Source of the DNA: a candidate division CSSED10-310 bacterium
GTDB taxonomy: Bacteria > CSSED10-310 > JAFGJC01
Reading direction: 5' to 3'
Assembly: GCA_016929305.1 (NCBI GenBank)
Contig: JAFGJC010000032.1
Location: 1 to 30,582, forward strand
DNA length: 30,582 nt
The notes beneath the pieces are model-generated. The model was not told the DNA's origin. It saw nothing but the letters and a program-made list of their open reading frames with translations, and did not search any database. Of this stretch, positions 1 through 8,561 are shown piece by piece. How positions within the stretch are numbered: position 1 is the stretch's first letter; every line of letters begins with the position of its first letter. Both the position numbers and the translations under genes were made by a program.

Positions 1-9
1 AATAGTTCA

Positions 10-1254
10 TCACCAATTTTCCATAGATTGTTTTTCGATGATTGGCAAATAATATTTTTCTACAATTGTATCCCACGAATACATTTTTCTGGCTTTGACA
101 GCCGCAGCTTCCCCTATTCTTTTTCGCAAGTCTGAATTCAGTATCAGCAGCTCAAATGCTTCCACCAATTGATCGGCTGACAATTTAGGAACGGAGATAC
201 CCGTAATATTATGTTGTATGATATGCTGCAAGCCGCCAACTCGAGTTACAATAACCGGCTTTCCGGATGCCATGGCTTCCACAGCTACAATACCAAAGGG
301 TTCCTGCCAGATGGAAGGAACGACACAAATATCCAGGTCTGCATAAAAATGATGGAGTGTTTCCGGACTGAACCAGCCCTTATAATAAACACGTGGTAAT
401 TCGGGAAGTGTTTCAGGTGCTTTTCCTGTCAGCCAGAGTTCCACATCATAATTCTTTTCAAGAAGTTTAACGAAAGCTTCTCGTAACACTCCATACCCTT
501 TGTTGTAATCATTTATCCGACCGACCATGCCTATTCTGAATGGTTTTTTATCTTTGAATGGTTGTTGCGGAAATTGCTCCGGGTTGATTCCGCCAGGAAT
601 AATATGCACAGAAGAATTCATTGGGCTGATAATTGACTGTATCAGTGAATTATAAACTAGAATTGCTCTTGCACGTTTAATCATTGTTTTGACTGTGCAA
701 GGATATGTCGGGAAAAAAGCCATCGCTCCAATATATTCATAGAACATACCGGGGTATCCGGCAAGAACATCTCTAGCCATTTGTTTTAGAGCACATGCGT
801 TGCAGTATGTATAATCCAACAGTAAATTTCCGATATGCGAACGAAAACAGGATCTTGAACCGCACATGAATGTACCATGATGTCTCAGACACAGACATTC
901 ATAGGCAAAGAATCTAAGGATCGTCGGATAGTTTCTGGCTGCCATTGCTGCCCATGGTTTCATATGCCAGCCATCGGTTATGAAAACCAGATCTGGTTGA
1001 TAGTTATCCAAAGCCGTTGAAAATCTTTCGACAACCTTCCATCGATTAAAGGCGGAGGGACAGAATGAGATCGGTTGAACCTCAAATCCAACATCACCTG
1101 TGATGGTTCCTCGAGAGACGACATTATCAAGTTTGGGCGCAAACAATTTAAGTTCATGATAGCGAGCGATCCTGGAGAACACCTCTTTGACATCAACTCT
1201 CGCACCACCATCCGGTGGCCAATTGAACAGCAGGTCAATGACTGCGATACGCAT
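10..1254 (-). CDS. GT4-type glycosyltransferase with a Cys-rich insert
   Basis: A 414-residue GT-B glycosyltransferase, probably transferring a sugar from a nucleotide-sugar donor during surface polysaccharide synthesis in the cytoplasm. The C-terminal half has the GT4 signature: a GxVGR start of the donor domain (GMVGRINDYNKG), then EPFGIVAVEAMASGKPVI, where the two Glu residues of the EX7E motif bind donor. The N-terminal GGARVDV motif fits the acceptor domain. The odd part is a Cys-rich stretch at about residues 120-154 (C120, C122, C131, C136, C151, C154: CxC-x8-C-x4-C-x14-CxxC), which may bind a metal. The start overlaps the end of the upstream glycosyltransferase by 20 bases, so the two are probably one transcript. 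The real donor and acceptor cannot be read from the sequence. Confidence 0.9.
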   Translation of the reverse strand: MRIAVIDLLFNWPPDGGARVDVKEVFSRIARYHELKLFAPKLDNVVSRGTITGDVGFEVQPISFCPSAFNRWKVVERFSTALDNYQPDLVFITDGWHMKPWAAMAARNYPTILRFFAYECLCLRHHGTFMCGSRSCFRSHIGNLLLDYTYCNACALKQMARDVLAGYPGMFYEYIGAMAFFPTYPCTVKTMIKRARAILVYNSLIQSIISPMNSSVHIIPGGINPEQFPQQPFKDKKPFRIGMVGRINDYNKGYGVLREAFVKLLEKNYDVELWLTGKAPETLPELPRVYYKGWFSPETLHHFYADLDICVVPSIWQEPFGIVAVEAMASGKPVIVTRVGGLQHIIQHNITGISVPKLSADQLVEAFELLILNSDLRKRIGEAAAVKARKMYSWDTIVEKYYLPIIEKQSMENW

Positions 1255-2383
1255 CTTTGATTACCTTTTTAATGTAATAATACAATCTTTCGACAAGAAC
1301 AGGGAGAGAATATTGGCGTTCAACCCTGTCCCTCGCCTGTTGACCAATAGAAAGTCGCAATGCTTTATCTTCAGCCATTTTATACATGTATTCTGTAAAT
1401 TCCTGAGCACCTGTTGCTAAACATCCACTTTTCTGATGTTCAATAACATTATGCACTTCACCGACATCTGAAGCCACTACGGGTAAACCTGTAGCCATAT
1501 ACTCAAATAACTTGGTCGGACTCTTGGATTTCAGCCAGAGAGAGTCTCCGGCCAAGGGCAATAAACCCACATCTGATTCAGCCAATACGGAGGGCATTTT
1601 TTCGGGAGAAACCCACCCGTCAAGATCTATCTGCGATGCAAGATCTCCAAACTCATTGTTTATATGTTCAACAACGTTTGACATATACTGACCGCCCCCG
1701 ACAAGCTTTAACCGCACATCCAAACCTTTTTCAGCCACAGTCTTAAAACTATTGAGCAACATGACAACACTCTTGAAAATTTCTTCTCCCCACACCAACC
1801 CGTTCCATAAAAATGTTGTTGTTTTCCTGTGTCTGCGATCGACAAACTGAAACTTGCCGATATCAACTCCTGTGGAAATATAAGCGACATTTGAATTAAA
1901 TTGGCGAAGGTAATCTTCCAGTGCTTTGCTTGAAGCAACACATCCAAGGGCACCCTTCGCAATGTGTTGTGTCATTGTCTGGGAATTATCGGAGCCGAAA
2001 ACAGATCGGTTTAAAAATGAAGTTTTAAAAGGTACAGTTAAATCAACGTCGTAGTCATCATAATCGAAAATATATCGATTAAACCAGTATTTTGACAACA
2101 GAAGCGGTGCCGCGGCATGATAATGAATCTTTTGAATATAGAAAACACTTCTGGGATATCTGAGCAATGATATTAATCCTTTCATATTCAGTTTGATTCG
2201 ATCACGCTCCCGCAATCCCCACATCTCCACCTCGGAAAACTGCGGTCCCAAATGATCTTTGAACGATATAACCCGTGTTTCAACATCGGGATACTTTGAT
2301 AACTGTTCAGCAAAATTATAGCATCGAACTCGAGTATGAGGATAATCAAAACCGCTGATACCGACGAAGACAACTTTTATCAT
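1235..2383 (-). CDS. GT4-type glycosyltransferase
   Basis: A 382-residue GT-B glycosyltransferase. The N-terminus (MIKVVFVGISG, then HTRVRCYNFAEQL) is the usual first Rossmann strand and acceptor-domain start. The C-terminal half carries KSPTKLFEYMATGLPVVAS, the donor-binding region of the family. I chose ATG 2383 because GGGAG lies 8 bases upstream; an in-frame TTG at 2404 would extend it by 7 residues but has no ribosome site. It overlaps the next gene by 20 bases, so the pair is likely co-transcribed and works on the same glycan. It shares only the fold-level motifs with its neighbour and lacks that protein's cysteine cluster. Sugar specificity is unknown. Confidence 0.9.
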   Translation of the reverse strand: MIKVVFVGISGFDYPHTRVRCYNFAEQLSKYPDVETRVISFKDHLGPQFSEVEMWGLRERDRIKLNMKGLISLLRYPRSVFYIQKIHYHAAAPLLLSKYWFNRYIFDYDDYDVDLTVPFKTSFLNRSVFGSDNSQTMTQHIAKGALGCVASSKALEDYLRQFNSNVAYISTGVDIGKFQFVDRRHRKTTTFLWNGLVWGEEIFKSVVMLLNSFKTVAEKGLDVRLKLVGGGQYMSNVVEHINNEFGDLASQIDLDGWVSPEKMPSVLAESDVGLLPLAGDSLWLKSKSPTKLFEYMATGLPVVASDVGEVHNVIEHQKSGCLATGAQEFTEYMYKMAEDKALRLSIGQQARDRVERQYSLPVLVERLYYYIKKVIKDAYRSH

Positions 2384-2433
2384 AAATCCATCTCCCGCTT
2401 TCAAGCTATCATTATGGGCAGGAGTTTGTAAAT

Positions 2434-2463
2434 ATTAGAGCATGGTGGTTCATTGTTTGACAA
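2434..2463 (-). promoter_or_regulatory. Putative sigma70 promoter for the glycosyltransferase pair
   Basis: On the minus strand TTGTCA (2458-2463) and TCTAAT (2434-2439) are separated by 18 bases, each one mismatch from consensus. It lies about 50 bases upstream of the chosen ATG at 2383. Called by eye only. Confidence 0.4.
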
Positions 2464-2718
2464 AGTGATGATAAACGGGACAGAGGATATGAGGGCAACA
2501 TAAAATATGAAACCTTTTCCTGGGTTCAGGGGTAGTATAAGTAGAACTTGCCGGGAAGTCCAAAAACTTCCTAACAATCCCATCACCTGAGCCAACCTAC
2601 ACAGTCCTACCACAACCCAGACCCCTCAAACAATGAGGGGCCCGCCTGCTTTTTATCCTAAGAGTGTCAAAACGAATTCAGGCTGCCGTCTTCATCTGAT
2701 TTTCCCGAAATAATCATA
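2464..2718. other. Intergenic region with a perfect hairpin
   Basis: This is the non-coding part of the 335-base gap between the first glycosyltransferase and mutY. It holds a perfect 7-bp hairpin, CCCCTCA (2622-2628) and TGAGGGG (2634-2640) around AACAA. A T-run follows on the plus strand, but only after a 9-base gap (2650-2654), and no plus-strand gene ends here. On the minus strand, where mutY ends at 2719, no T-run follows the stem. It is therefore at best a weak terminator. A 70-codon open frame on the minus strand (2401-2613) has no recognisable similarity or convincing ribosome site, and I do not call it. Confidence 0.4.
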
Positions 2719-3780
2719 CTATTTAACAAGACCGGCTTTCTGTAGAATTTTTATGTGCAATTTCGATTTGGGCAACTCGTATATTTTTTTTGTGGAAACC
2801 CATCGAAATTGATCCCATGTCGTGTTTTCCCAATCTGAACACAGTTTCGCCATATATACATCAAGTGATAATTTAAAGTGTGAAAACTGATGCCGAATAG
2901 TAAATACCTTATCTTCAGTACTTTCCAATTTATTTTTCAATAAAAACTCATCCTTTGATATCTGATCAAAACGTATGTTCGGTAATTCCCATAATCCTCC
3001 AAGCAATCCGTTCTCTTGACGCTTCACCATGAGAAACAAATCACTGTCTCTGACGATGAATGCCGCTCCGAACACTGACGGAATCTGTGATTTCACTTTT
3101 TTCCTGGGAAATTCAGAAATTTTTTTATTTTGAAGGGCATAACATTCACGCATATAGATACATCCGGCACAATCCGGCATTTTTTTACATTGAACTGCTC
3201 CAAATTCCATCCATGCCTGGTTAATCCATCGGGGTTCATGCAATCCAAATGATCTTTCCATTTTCTGTTTAATTTCTCTTATCATCCGCGAGCTTGTGAG
3301 CAGATAAGGTAACCCGAATAATCGCGCCATAACCCGTTTAACGTTTCCATCTGCAGTCCCGACAGGAATATTGAATGCGATACTGGCAACGGCAGCGGCA
3401 ATATAGGGGCCAAATCCAGGAATTTTCAGCAGTTCCGTATAAGATCGGGGGAACTGTCCTTTTCGTTCTTTCATTAGATATTTTGCAGCCAGATGAATAT
3501 TTCTTGCCCTGTTATAATATCCAAGACCTTCCCATGCTTTTAGCACCTCTTGAAGCGTCGAGTCTGCCAGGATAGCCAGCGAAGGAAAACACTGAAGCCA
3601 TTTCAAATAATATGGGATAACGGTTCTAACCTGTGTTTGCTGTAACATTACCTCACTGATCCATATTTTGTAAGGATCCACTTCCTCGCGCCACGGCATC
3701 GATCGTTTGTTTGCATCAAACCACGTCATTAAATCATGCACCATTTTCTCAGTTATTTTCCACCTCATCATAAAAACCAT
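2719..3780 (-). CDS. mutY: A/G-specific adenine DNA glycosylase MutY
   Basis: Removes adenine mispaired with 8-oxoguanine or guanine, protecting against oxidative mutation. At 353 residues it is the usual length. The catalytic domain shows Glu43 in WISEVMLQQTQ, the helix-hairpin-helix IPGFGPYIAAAVASIAF (about 120-137) and Asp144 in TADGNVKRV. The cluster loop has Cys198, 204, 207 and 213. Its spacing is C-x5-C-x2-C-x5-C, one residue shorter in the first gap than the x6 usual in MutY. A C-terminal NUDIX-like 8-oxoG recognition domain starts near residue 235. The start is uncertain: ATG 3780 has its SD-like sequence too close, and in-frame ATGs at 3771 and 3768 are alternatives. The gene diverges from the bd-like operon. 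Confidence 0.95.
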   Translation of the reverse strand: MVFMMRWKITEKMVHDLMTWFDANKRSMPWREEVDPYKIWISEVMLQQTQVRTVIPYYLKWLQCFPSLAILADSTLQEVLKAWEGLGYYNRARNIHLAAKYLMKERKGQFPRSYTELLKIPGFGPYIAAAVASIAFNIPVGTADGNVKRVMARLFGLPYLLTSSRMIREIKQKMERSFGLHEPRWINQAWMEFGAVQCKKMPDCAGCIYMRECYALQNKKISEFPRKKVKSQIPSVFGAAFIVRDSDLFLMVKRQENGLLGGLWELPNIRFDQISKDEFLLKNKLESTEDKVFTIRHQFSHFKLSLDVYMAKLCSDWENTTWDQFRWVSTKKIYELPKSKLHIKILQKAGLVK

Positions 3781-3916
3781 CCACCCATAAACACCTTACG
3801 GATATCGGACAGACCAAGTCAACCTGCTGGAAATATAGATCAGATAAATTCCAAACAATTCGGGGATATGCTAACATTGAAATGTTTGCAAACCGGTTCC
3901 GTTGAGGAAAATTTAC

Positions 3917-4984
3917 GTGGAAAATCTTATACCCGGTTCTGATCCAATTCCTGTTGCTTGGGGATGGTTAAAATTTTTTCTGCTACTAACCTTTATATTC
4001 CATCTTTTATTTATGAATACCATGCTGGGCACAGCCTTTATCGCCTTGGCAAATTCATTCAAAAAATCCAAAACCGCGTTATCCGTCACCAAGAAAGTCT
4101 CTTCTAAACTGCCCTATGTCATCGCTTTTACGATAAATACAGGTGTCGCTCCCCTCTTGTTCCTTCAAGTGCTTTATGGATCATTCATCTATGTGAGTTC
4201 GGTACTGATGGCGGTATATTGGTTATCTATCCTGCTTTTACTACTTCTTGGCTATTATAGCGCATATATGTATGATTTTGGGTTTAACCGATTGGGCTCT
4301 TGGCGAATGCTTTTTATTGCCATCACGGTCATTAATCTAATGATTATCGGGTTTTTCTTCACCAACAACGCTACGTTAATGCTTCATCCTGATCAATGGA
4401 GCAGATATTTTGACAGACCATTTGGAACATTGTTAAACCTTACCGATCCAACACTCTGGCCACGATACTTGCATTTCATGGTTGCCTCCTTTGCTGTTGG
4501 AGGTTTATTCATCGCCATTATCGGAACATTGCAAAGAAATAAAGGTCTAGAGAAAGCTGATCGTGAAATAACACTTGGCATGAAATGGTTTTCCCATGCA
4601 ACTTTATTACAAATATTCATTGGATTATGGTTCTTCATTACAGTGCCCAAAAACATCATGTTGCTGTTTATGGGACAGAATATTCTGTACACGAGTATGT
4701 TTATCATTGGCATCGGTCTGTCGTTTTTGACCGTTATCATGGGTTACAGAAAGAAAGTTTTGGCGTCAACCGTCAGTATGTTGCTGACAATAGTTCTCAT
4801 GACCCTCACCCGCGATTTTCTGAGGACTGCTTATCTAAATGAGCACTTCCATATTTCAAAGTTACCCGTTATACCTCAATATTCTCCAATGATCGTTTTT
4901 ATTGTTTCCCTGGTTGCCGGCTTAGCAATGGTTGTTTTGATGCTTCGATGGGCACATCAAAGCATTAAGAAAGTTAACTCATGA
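3917..4984 (+). CDS. Cytochrome bd-superfamily-like membrane subunit (CydA' type)
   Basis: A 355-residue integral membrane protein with about nine hydrophobic helices. Two features recall CydA. Helix 1 (FIFHLLFMNTMLGTAF) matches the CydA pattern YHFLFVPLTLGLAF and keeps the heme-ligand His (His29 here, His19 in E. coli). A later helix (YLHFMVASFAVGGLF) places His186 where CydA has its b558 ligand. It lacks the glutamates of CydA helix 3 and the long quinol loop. I take GTG 3917 as start because GAGG lies 9 bases upstream; TTG 3902 would add five residues and overlaps that site. Its stop overlaps the next gene's ATG (ATGA), implying obligate co-expression. It may be a paralogous partner subunit, as in two-CydA-like complexes. 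Family placement is inferred from pattern, not from a search. Confidence 0.7.
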   Translation: MENLIPGSDPIPVAWGWLKFFLLLTFIFHLLFMNTMLGTAFIALANSFKKSKTALSVTKKVSSKLPYVIAFTINTGVAPLLFLQVLYGSFIYVSSVLMAVYWLSILLLLLLGYYSAYMYDFGFNRLGSWRMLFIAITVINLMIIGFFFTNNATLMLHPDQWSRYFDRPFGTLLNLTDPTLWPRYLHFMVASFAVGGLFIAIIGTLQRNKGLEKADREITLGMKWFSHATLLQIFIGLWFFITVPKNIMLLFMGQNILYTSMFIIGIGLSFLTVIMGYRKKVLASTVSMLLTIVLMTLTRDFLRTAYLNEHFHISKLPVIPQYSPMIVFIVSLVAGLAMVVLMLRWAHQSIKKVNS

Positions 4985-7635
4985 ACTATCCGGTTTGGGA
5001 AATACCTGCTATTGGTGGATCCTTTCTAATCGCCACAATTTCCATCTTGCATGTGTTCGTGGCTCATTTTGCCGTCGGTGGCGGATTGTTTTTAGTATTA
5101 ACTGAGTTGAAAGGATACAGAGAGAATTCGAATGTTATTTTGGATTACACTCGAAAACATTCAAAATTTTTTCTTTTGACAACGCTGGTCTTTGGAAGTG
5201 TATCCGGAGTCGGCATCTGGTTCATTATATCCATCGTCAGTCCCCATGCTACGTCCATATTGATACATTCCTTTGTCTTTGGATGGGCTACGGAGTGGGT
5301 TTTTTTTGTTGGGGAAATTGTGGCTTTGTTTGTTTATTTTTATACATTTGGCCGAATGGAAAAGAAAAAGCATCTCCTGGTCGGATGGATATATTTCCTT
5401 TTTGCATGGTTATCTCTGTTTGTCATCAATGGCATCCTAAGTTTCATGCTCACGCCAGGTGAATGGATAAACAACTACCAGTTCTGGTCAGGCTTCTTCA
5501 ATCCCAGTTTCTTTCCGTCTCTTTTATTTCGAACATTTTTAGCTCTGATGCTTGCCGGTCTTTTTGGATTTTTAACCTCTACATATTTAACCAATCCGAA
5601 TGACAGAAACCGAATGGTTCGATATTGCGCCATATGGCTGCTGGCACCGGTAGTATTTTTTATACTTTCGGGATACTGGTACTTGAACTCTCTTTCCTCT
5701 TTTTCACAAAGTATGATTCTGGGCGAATCCCCAAGAACATTTCTGTTTTTCGAATTTTTCATTTATCTAACTCCCCCTCTGATTATCGGCAGTTTGATTA
5801 TGGCTATCAGACTGCCGGCAATTATTAAAAGATCCTTTGCCATCCTTCTGTGCCTTCTTGGATTGTTTTATATAGGATCCTTCGAGTGGATCAGGGAATC
5901 TGCTCGCAGGCCATTTATAATTTTCAACTATATGTACTCAAATTCAATATATGTCGCTGATGTCGAATCGTTCAATAAAGCTGGGATATTGCAACAAGCA
6001 AAATGGGTCAAGCATCGTACTGCGACAGGAGATTCGATTATAGAAGCAGGAAAAGAAATTTTCCGGTTGGAATGCTTGTCTTGTCATACGATCCACGGAC
6101 CGTTGAATGATATTGTACCTATCACAACTAAATACACTGTTGCCGGAATGGATTCAATGCTCAATGGATTGGGAAAAGTAAATACATATATGCCGCCTTT
6201 CATTGGCACATCTGAAGAGAGATATGCTCTCGCTTCATATATTGTTTCGCAGATTCACCATCGGCCTTTTCCTGACAAGGAGCAAGATTCGGATATCATT
6301 CCTCTGGATACAGACATTCCTTCTTTCAATGGCTCAAGGGATAAATATATATTATTAGCTTGGAATGACCTTGGAATGCACTGTCTTACTGATGCAGATG
6401 CATATTTCAACATAATGCCGCCGGCAAACACACTATGTGCACAACTTATCAGACGTGGTGATCCGCCTGAAATCATCCATAACGGCGTTACAATTACCTA
6501 TGAGGTCGAACCGGGTTTTGAGTCACCTCAGAAACACGTCAATTTCTGGGAATATGCCAATTCACTCTTTAGTATCGATGTGATACCGGGAATCGGATTA
6601 TCTGGCAATGGCATGCGAGGTACCATGGTTTCGAATCCAGAAACGGGCGTTTTCTTGGCAGATAAAATCCCGGTTGTGCCGTATAATGATGTGTTTGCAT
6701 TCAATCCCTATCCCATTTTTGTCATTACTGCCACTGACAATGCTTCGGAATCGATACTCGCCAGAACAAAAACAGTTGCTCCTGTATCGACAGAAATGGG
6801 TTGCAAAACATGCCATGGCGGATCATGGGGTTTTAAAGAAATAACCGGATTAAGTCCATCCACCGCTGAGGACATCCTGAGTGTTCACGACAGAACAAAC
6901 CGGACAGCTTTGCTTCAACAGGCTCAGGAAGGCAATCCCAAATCATGCCAGTCCTGTCATGGGGATCCGGCATTGAATGCTGAAGGAGTTTCGGCAAGAT
7001 TGAACATGTCTGCTGCGATTCACGGTTTTCATGCTAATTACCTGACAGATGAAGACGGTTTTGTTTGCACAAAGTGCCACCCCGCATCACTTATCGGATA
7101 TACGAAATGTTTAAGAGGCATTCATGCCTATCTCGGATTGGATTGCGCCGCATGTCACGGATATATGGAAGACCATGCGATAAGTCTGTTAAAACATGAA
7201 GATTCTCTTGGAAAATCCTCTGCAAAGAAGCTGATGAAACATCTTGAACCGCGGATTGTAACCACTCATGATGAAATTGTACCAAGAATTCCATGGGAAA
7301 ATGAACCGGACTGTCTGAATTGTCATGTCGATTTTGCGATTCCTGAAGAATATAGCACTTTTAATGCGTGGACAGACACATTCGACAACCTGTTTCGTAA
7401 GCGGCAAGATGATGCCGGTATCATGTGTGCCGCCTGCCATGGAAGTCCCCATGCAATCTATCCTGCAGATAATCCTTACGGTAAATACAGGGATACCATT
7501 CAACCGATGCAATATCATCAAAAACCCTATCCTATAGGATCAAACAAACAATGTTCCCTTTGCCATTTGCACAGTATGGAGGTTGAAATGCACCATCCGA
7601 ATATTTCTGCTATGATAAGAAATACCCTAGATTAG
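4981..7635 (+). CDS. CydA-like membrane domain fused to an octaheme c-type cytochrome
   Basis: An 884-residue fusion. Residues 1-310 form about eight helices resembling CydA: His24 in SILHVFVAHFAVGGG, Glu105 and Glu112 in ATEWVFFVGEIVALFVYFY (compare CydA Glu99/Glu107), and ESARRPF (306-312), which lines up with the CydA EVGRQPW motif. No quinol loop is evident. Next comes a class I cytochrome c with CLSCH (C365) and a probable Met404 ligand in YMPPF. An NDLGMHC domain starts at 461, a module seen in multiheme cytochromes. Seven more CXXCH motifs (608-862) end the protein: CKTCH, CQSCH, CTKCH, CAACH, CLNCH, CAACH, CSLCH. The likely role is periplasmic electron transfer to or from a bd-like heme site, perhaps O2 reduction with a c-type donor. 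It overlaps the upstream subunit by 4 bases. Confidence 0.75.
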   Translation: MNYPVWEIPAIGGSFLIATISILHVFVAHFAVGGGLFLVLTELKGYRENSNVILDYTRKHSKFFLLTTLVFGSVSGVGIWFIISIVSPHATSILIHSFVFGWATEWVFFVGEIVALFVYFYTFGRMEKKKHLLVGWIYFLFAWLSLFVINGILSFMLTPGEWINNYQFWSGFFNPSFFPSLLFRTFLALMLAGLFGFLTSTYLTNPNDRNRMVRYCAIWLLAPVVFFILSGYWYLNSLSSFSQSMILGESPRTFLFFEFFIYLTPPLIIGSLIMAIRLPAIIKRSFAILLCLLGLFYIGSFEWIRESARRPFIIFNYMYSNSIYVADVESFNKAGILQQAKWVKHRTATGDSIIEAGKEIFRLECLSCHTIHGPLNDIVPITTKYTVAGMDSMLNGLGKVNTYMPPFIGTSEERYALASYIVSQIHHRPFPDKEQDSDIIPLDTDIPSFNGSRDKYILLAWNDLGMHCLTDADAYFNIMPPANTLCAQLIRRGDPPEIIHNGVTITYEVEPGFESPQKHVNFWEYANSLFSIDVIPGIGLSGNGMRGTMVSNPETGVFLADKIPVVPYNDVFAFNPYPIFVITATDNASESILARTKTVAPVSTEMGCKTCHGGSWGFKEITGLSPSTAEDILSVHDRTNRTALLQQAQEGNPKSCQSCHGDPALNAEGVSARLNMSAAIHGFHANYLTDEDGFVCTKCHPASLIGYTKCLRGIHAYLGLDCAACHGYMEDHAISLLKHEDSLGKSSAKKLMKHLEPRIVTTHDEIVPRIPWENEPDCLNCHVDFAIPEEYSTFNAWTDTFDNLFRKRQDDAGIMCAACHGSPHAIYPADNPYGKYRDTIQPMQYHQKPYPIGSNKQCSLCHLHSMEVEMHHPNISAMIRNTLD

Positions 7636-7641
7636 GAAAGC

Positions 7642-8511
7642 ATGATTATGGAAATTGATGACCAACGTATATTGCTCGGTAAAGATATCTTTTACGGAAC
7701 CTCCAGTTGGTCCGAAAAGAGTTGGATAGGAACTTTTTATCCTTCTTCCATAACCCCCTCCTTGATGTTAACGCATTATGCGACACAGTTCCGCTCAGTT
7801 GAAGCAGATGTAACTTACTATCGCATACCATCCCGGCGAATGGTGCAAAATTGGTTTCAAGCCACGCCTATTGATTTTGTCATGTCAGCAAAATTTCCCC
7901 GCTCGATTGTTCATGCTGGTGAAGAAAGACTTCCTAACGCAGATAAACTCCTTCTACCCGACTTCGTGGGACATGAAACTCTTGATTTTCTGGAAATAAT
8001 GCGCGGATTGGATATGAAACTCGGACCCATCGTGCTTCAATTCCCTTATTTCAATAAATCGGTATTCAGTGAACCAAGTCAATTTTTAAACAGACTGGAC
8101 TTATTTCTGGGATGGTTGCCTGTCGGCTATCGTTATGCAGTCGAAATTCGAAATCGAAATTATCTGCTGCCCGAATTTTTTGATGTTCTTCGAAAACACG
8201 GATCTGCATTTGTACTTGCTGATATTTCATATATGCCTCATCCTATTGAAATATTTGAAAAACTGGATCTGGTGACAGCGGATTTTGTCTATGTGAGACT
8301 TATTGGAAACCGTAAAGCCGTTGAGGAGAAAAGCCATTCTTTCGATCGAATCGTTATCGATCAAAGCTCCCGCTTAAAACAATGGGCTGAAATTCTTATT
8401 GAATTTATTAGTCAGCATATGACGGTTTTTATGTATGCCAACAATCATTTTGCCGGGCATGGACCGGCATCTATCCGCCAGCTTGTTCAACTGATTAAAG
8501 AAAACTGCTGA
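7642..8511 (+). CDS. DUF72 (YecE-like) family protein
   Basis: A 289-residue protein of the DUF72 family, a TIM-barrel-like group of unknown biochemical role. The hallmarks are visible: YGTSSWSEKSWIGTFYP near the N-terminus, RSVEADVTYYRIPS, FVMSAKFPRSIVH, a central LGPIVLQFPYF, YAVEIRNRNY, and near the end MYANNHFAGHGPASIRQL. Its start lies six bases after the cytochrome gene. AGGA overlaps that gene's stop, so it is probably on the same transcript, though a functional link is not evident. ATG 7648 is an equally plausible start, since the AGGA is only 4 bases from ATG 7642 and 10 from ATG 7648. It converges on the photolyase gene. Confidence 0.9.
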   Translation: MIMEIDDQRILLGKDIFYGTSSWSEKSWIGTFYPSSITPSLMLTHYATQFRSVEADVTYYRIPSRRMVQNWFQATPIDFVMSAKFPRSIVHAGEERLPNADKLLLPDFVGHETLDFLEIMRGLDMKLGPIVLQFPYFNKSVFSEPSQFLNRLDLFLGWLPVGYRYAVEIRNRNYLLPEFFDVLRKHGSAFVLADISYMPHPIEIFEKLDLVTADFVYVRLIGNRKAVEEKSHSFDRIVIDQSSRLKQWAEILIEFISQHMTVFMYANNHFAGHGPASIRQLVQLIKENC

Positions 8512-8561
8512 TCTCATCCTGATCATAATGCGTAACACCTGTTACTGCTTCATGCTACCAT

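Noticed and set aside
2401..2613. 70-codon open frame on the minus strand
   Set aside because: No recognisable motif or convincing ribosome site, and it overlaps the putative glycosyltransferase promoter.
2622..2654. Hairpin followed by Ts as a terminator
   Set aside because: The T-run is 9 bases from the stem and on the strand where no gene ends; it is described only as a hairpin.
3891..3898. AACCGGTT palindrome before the bd-like operon
   Set aside because: Only 8 bases; expected by chance in a window of this size.
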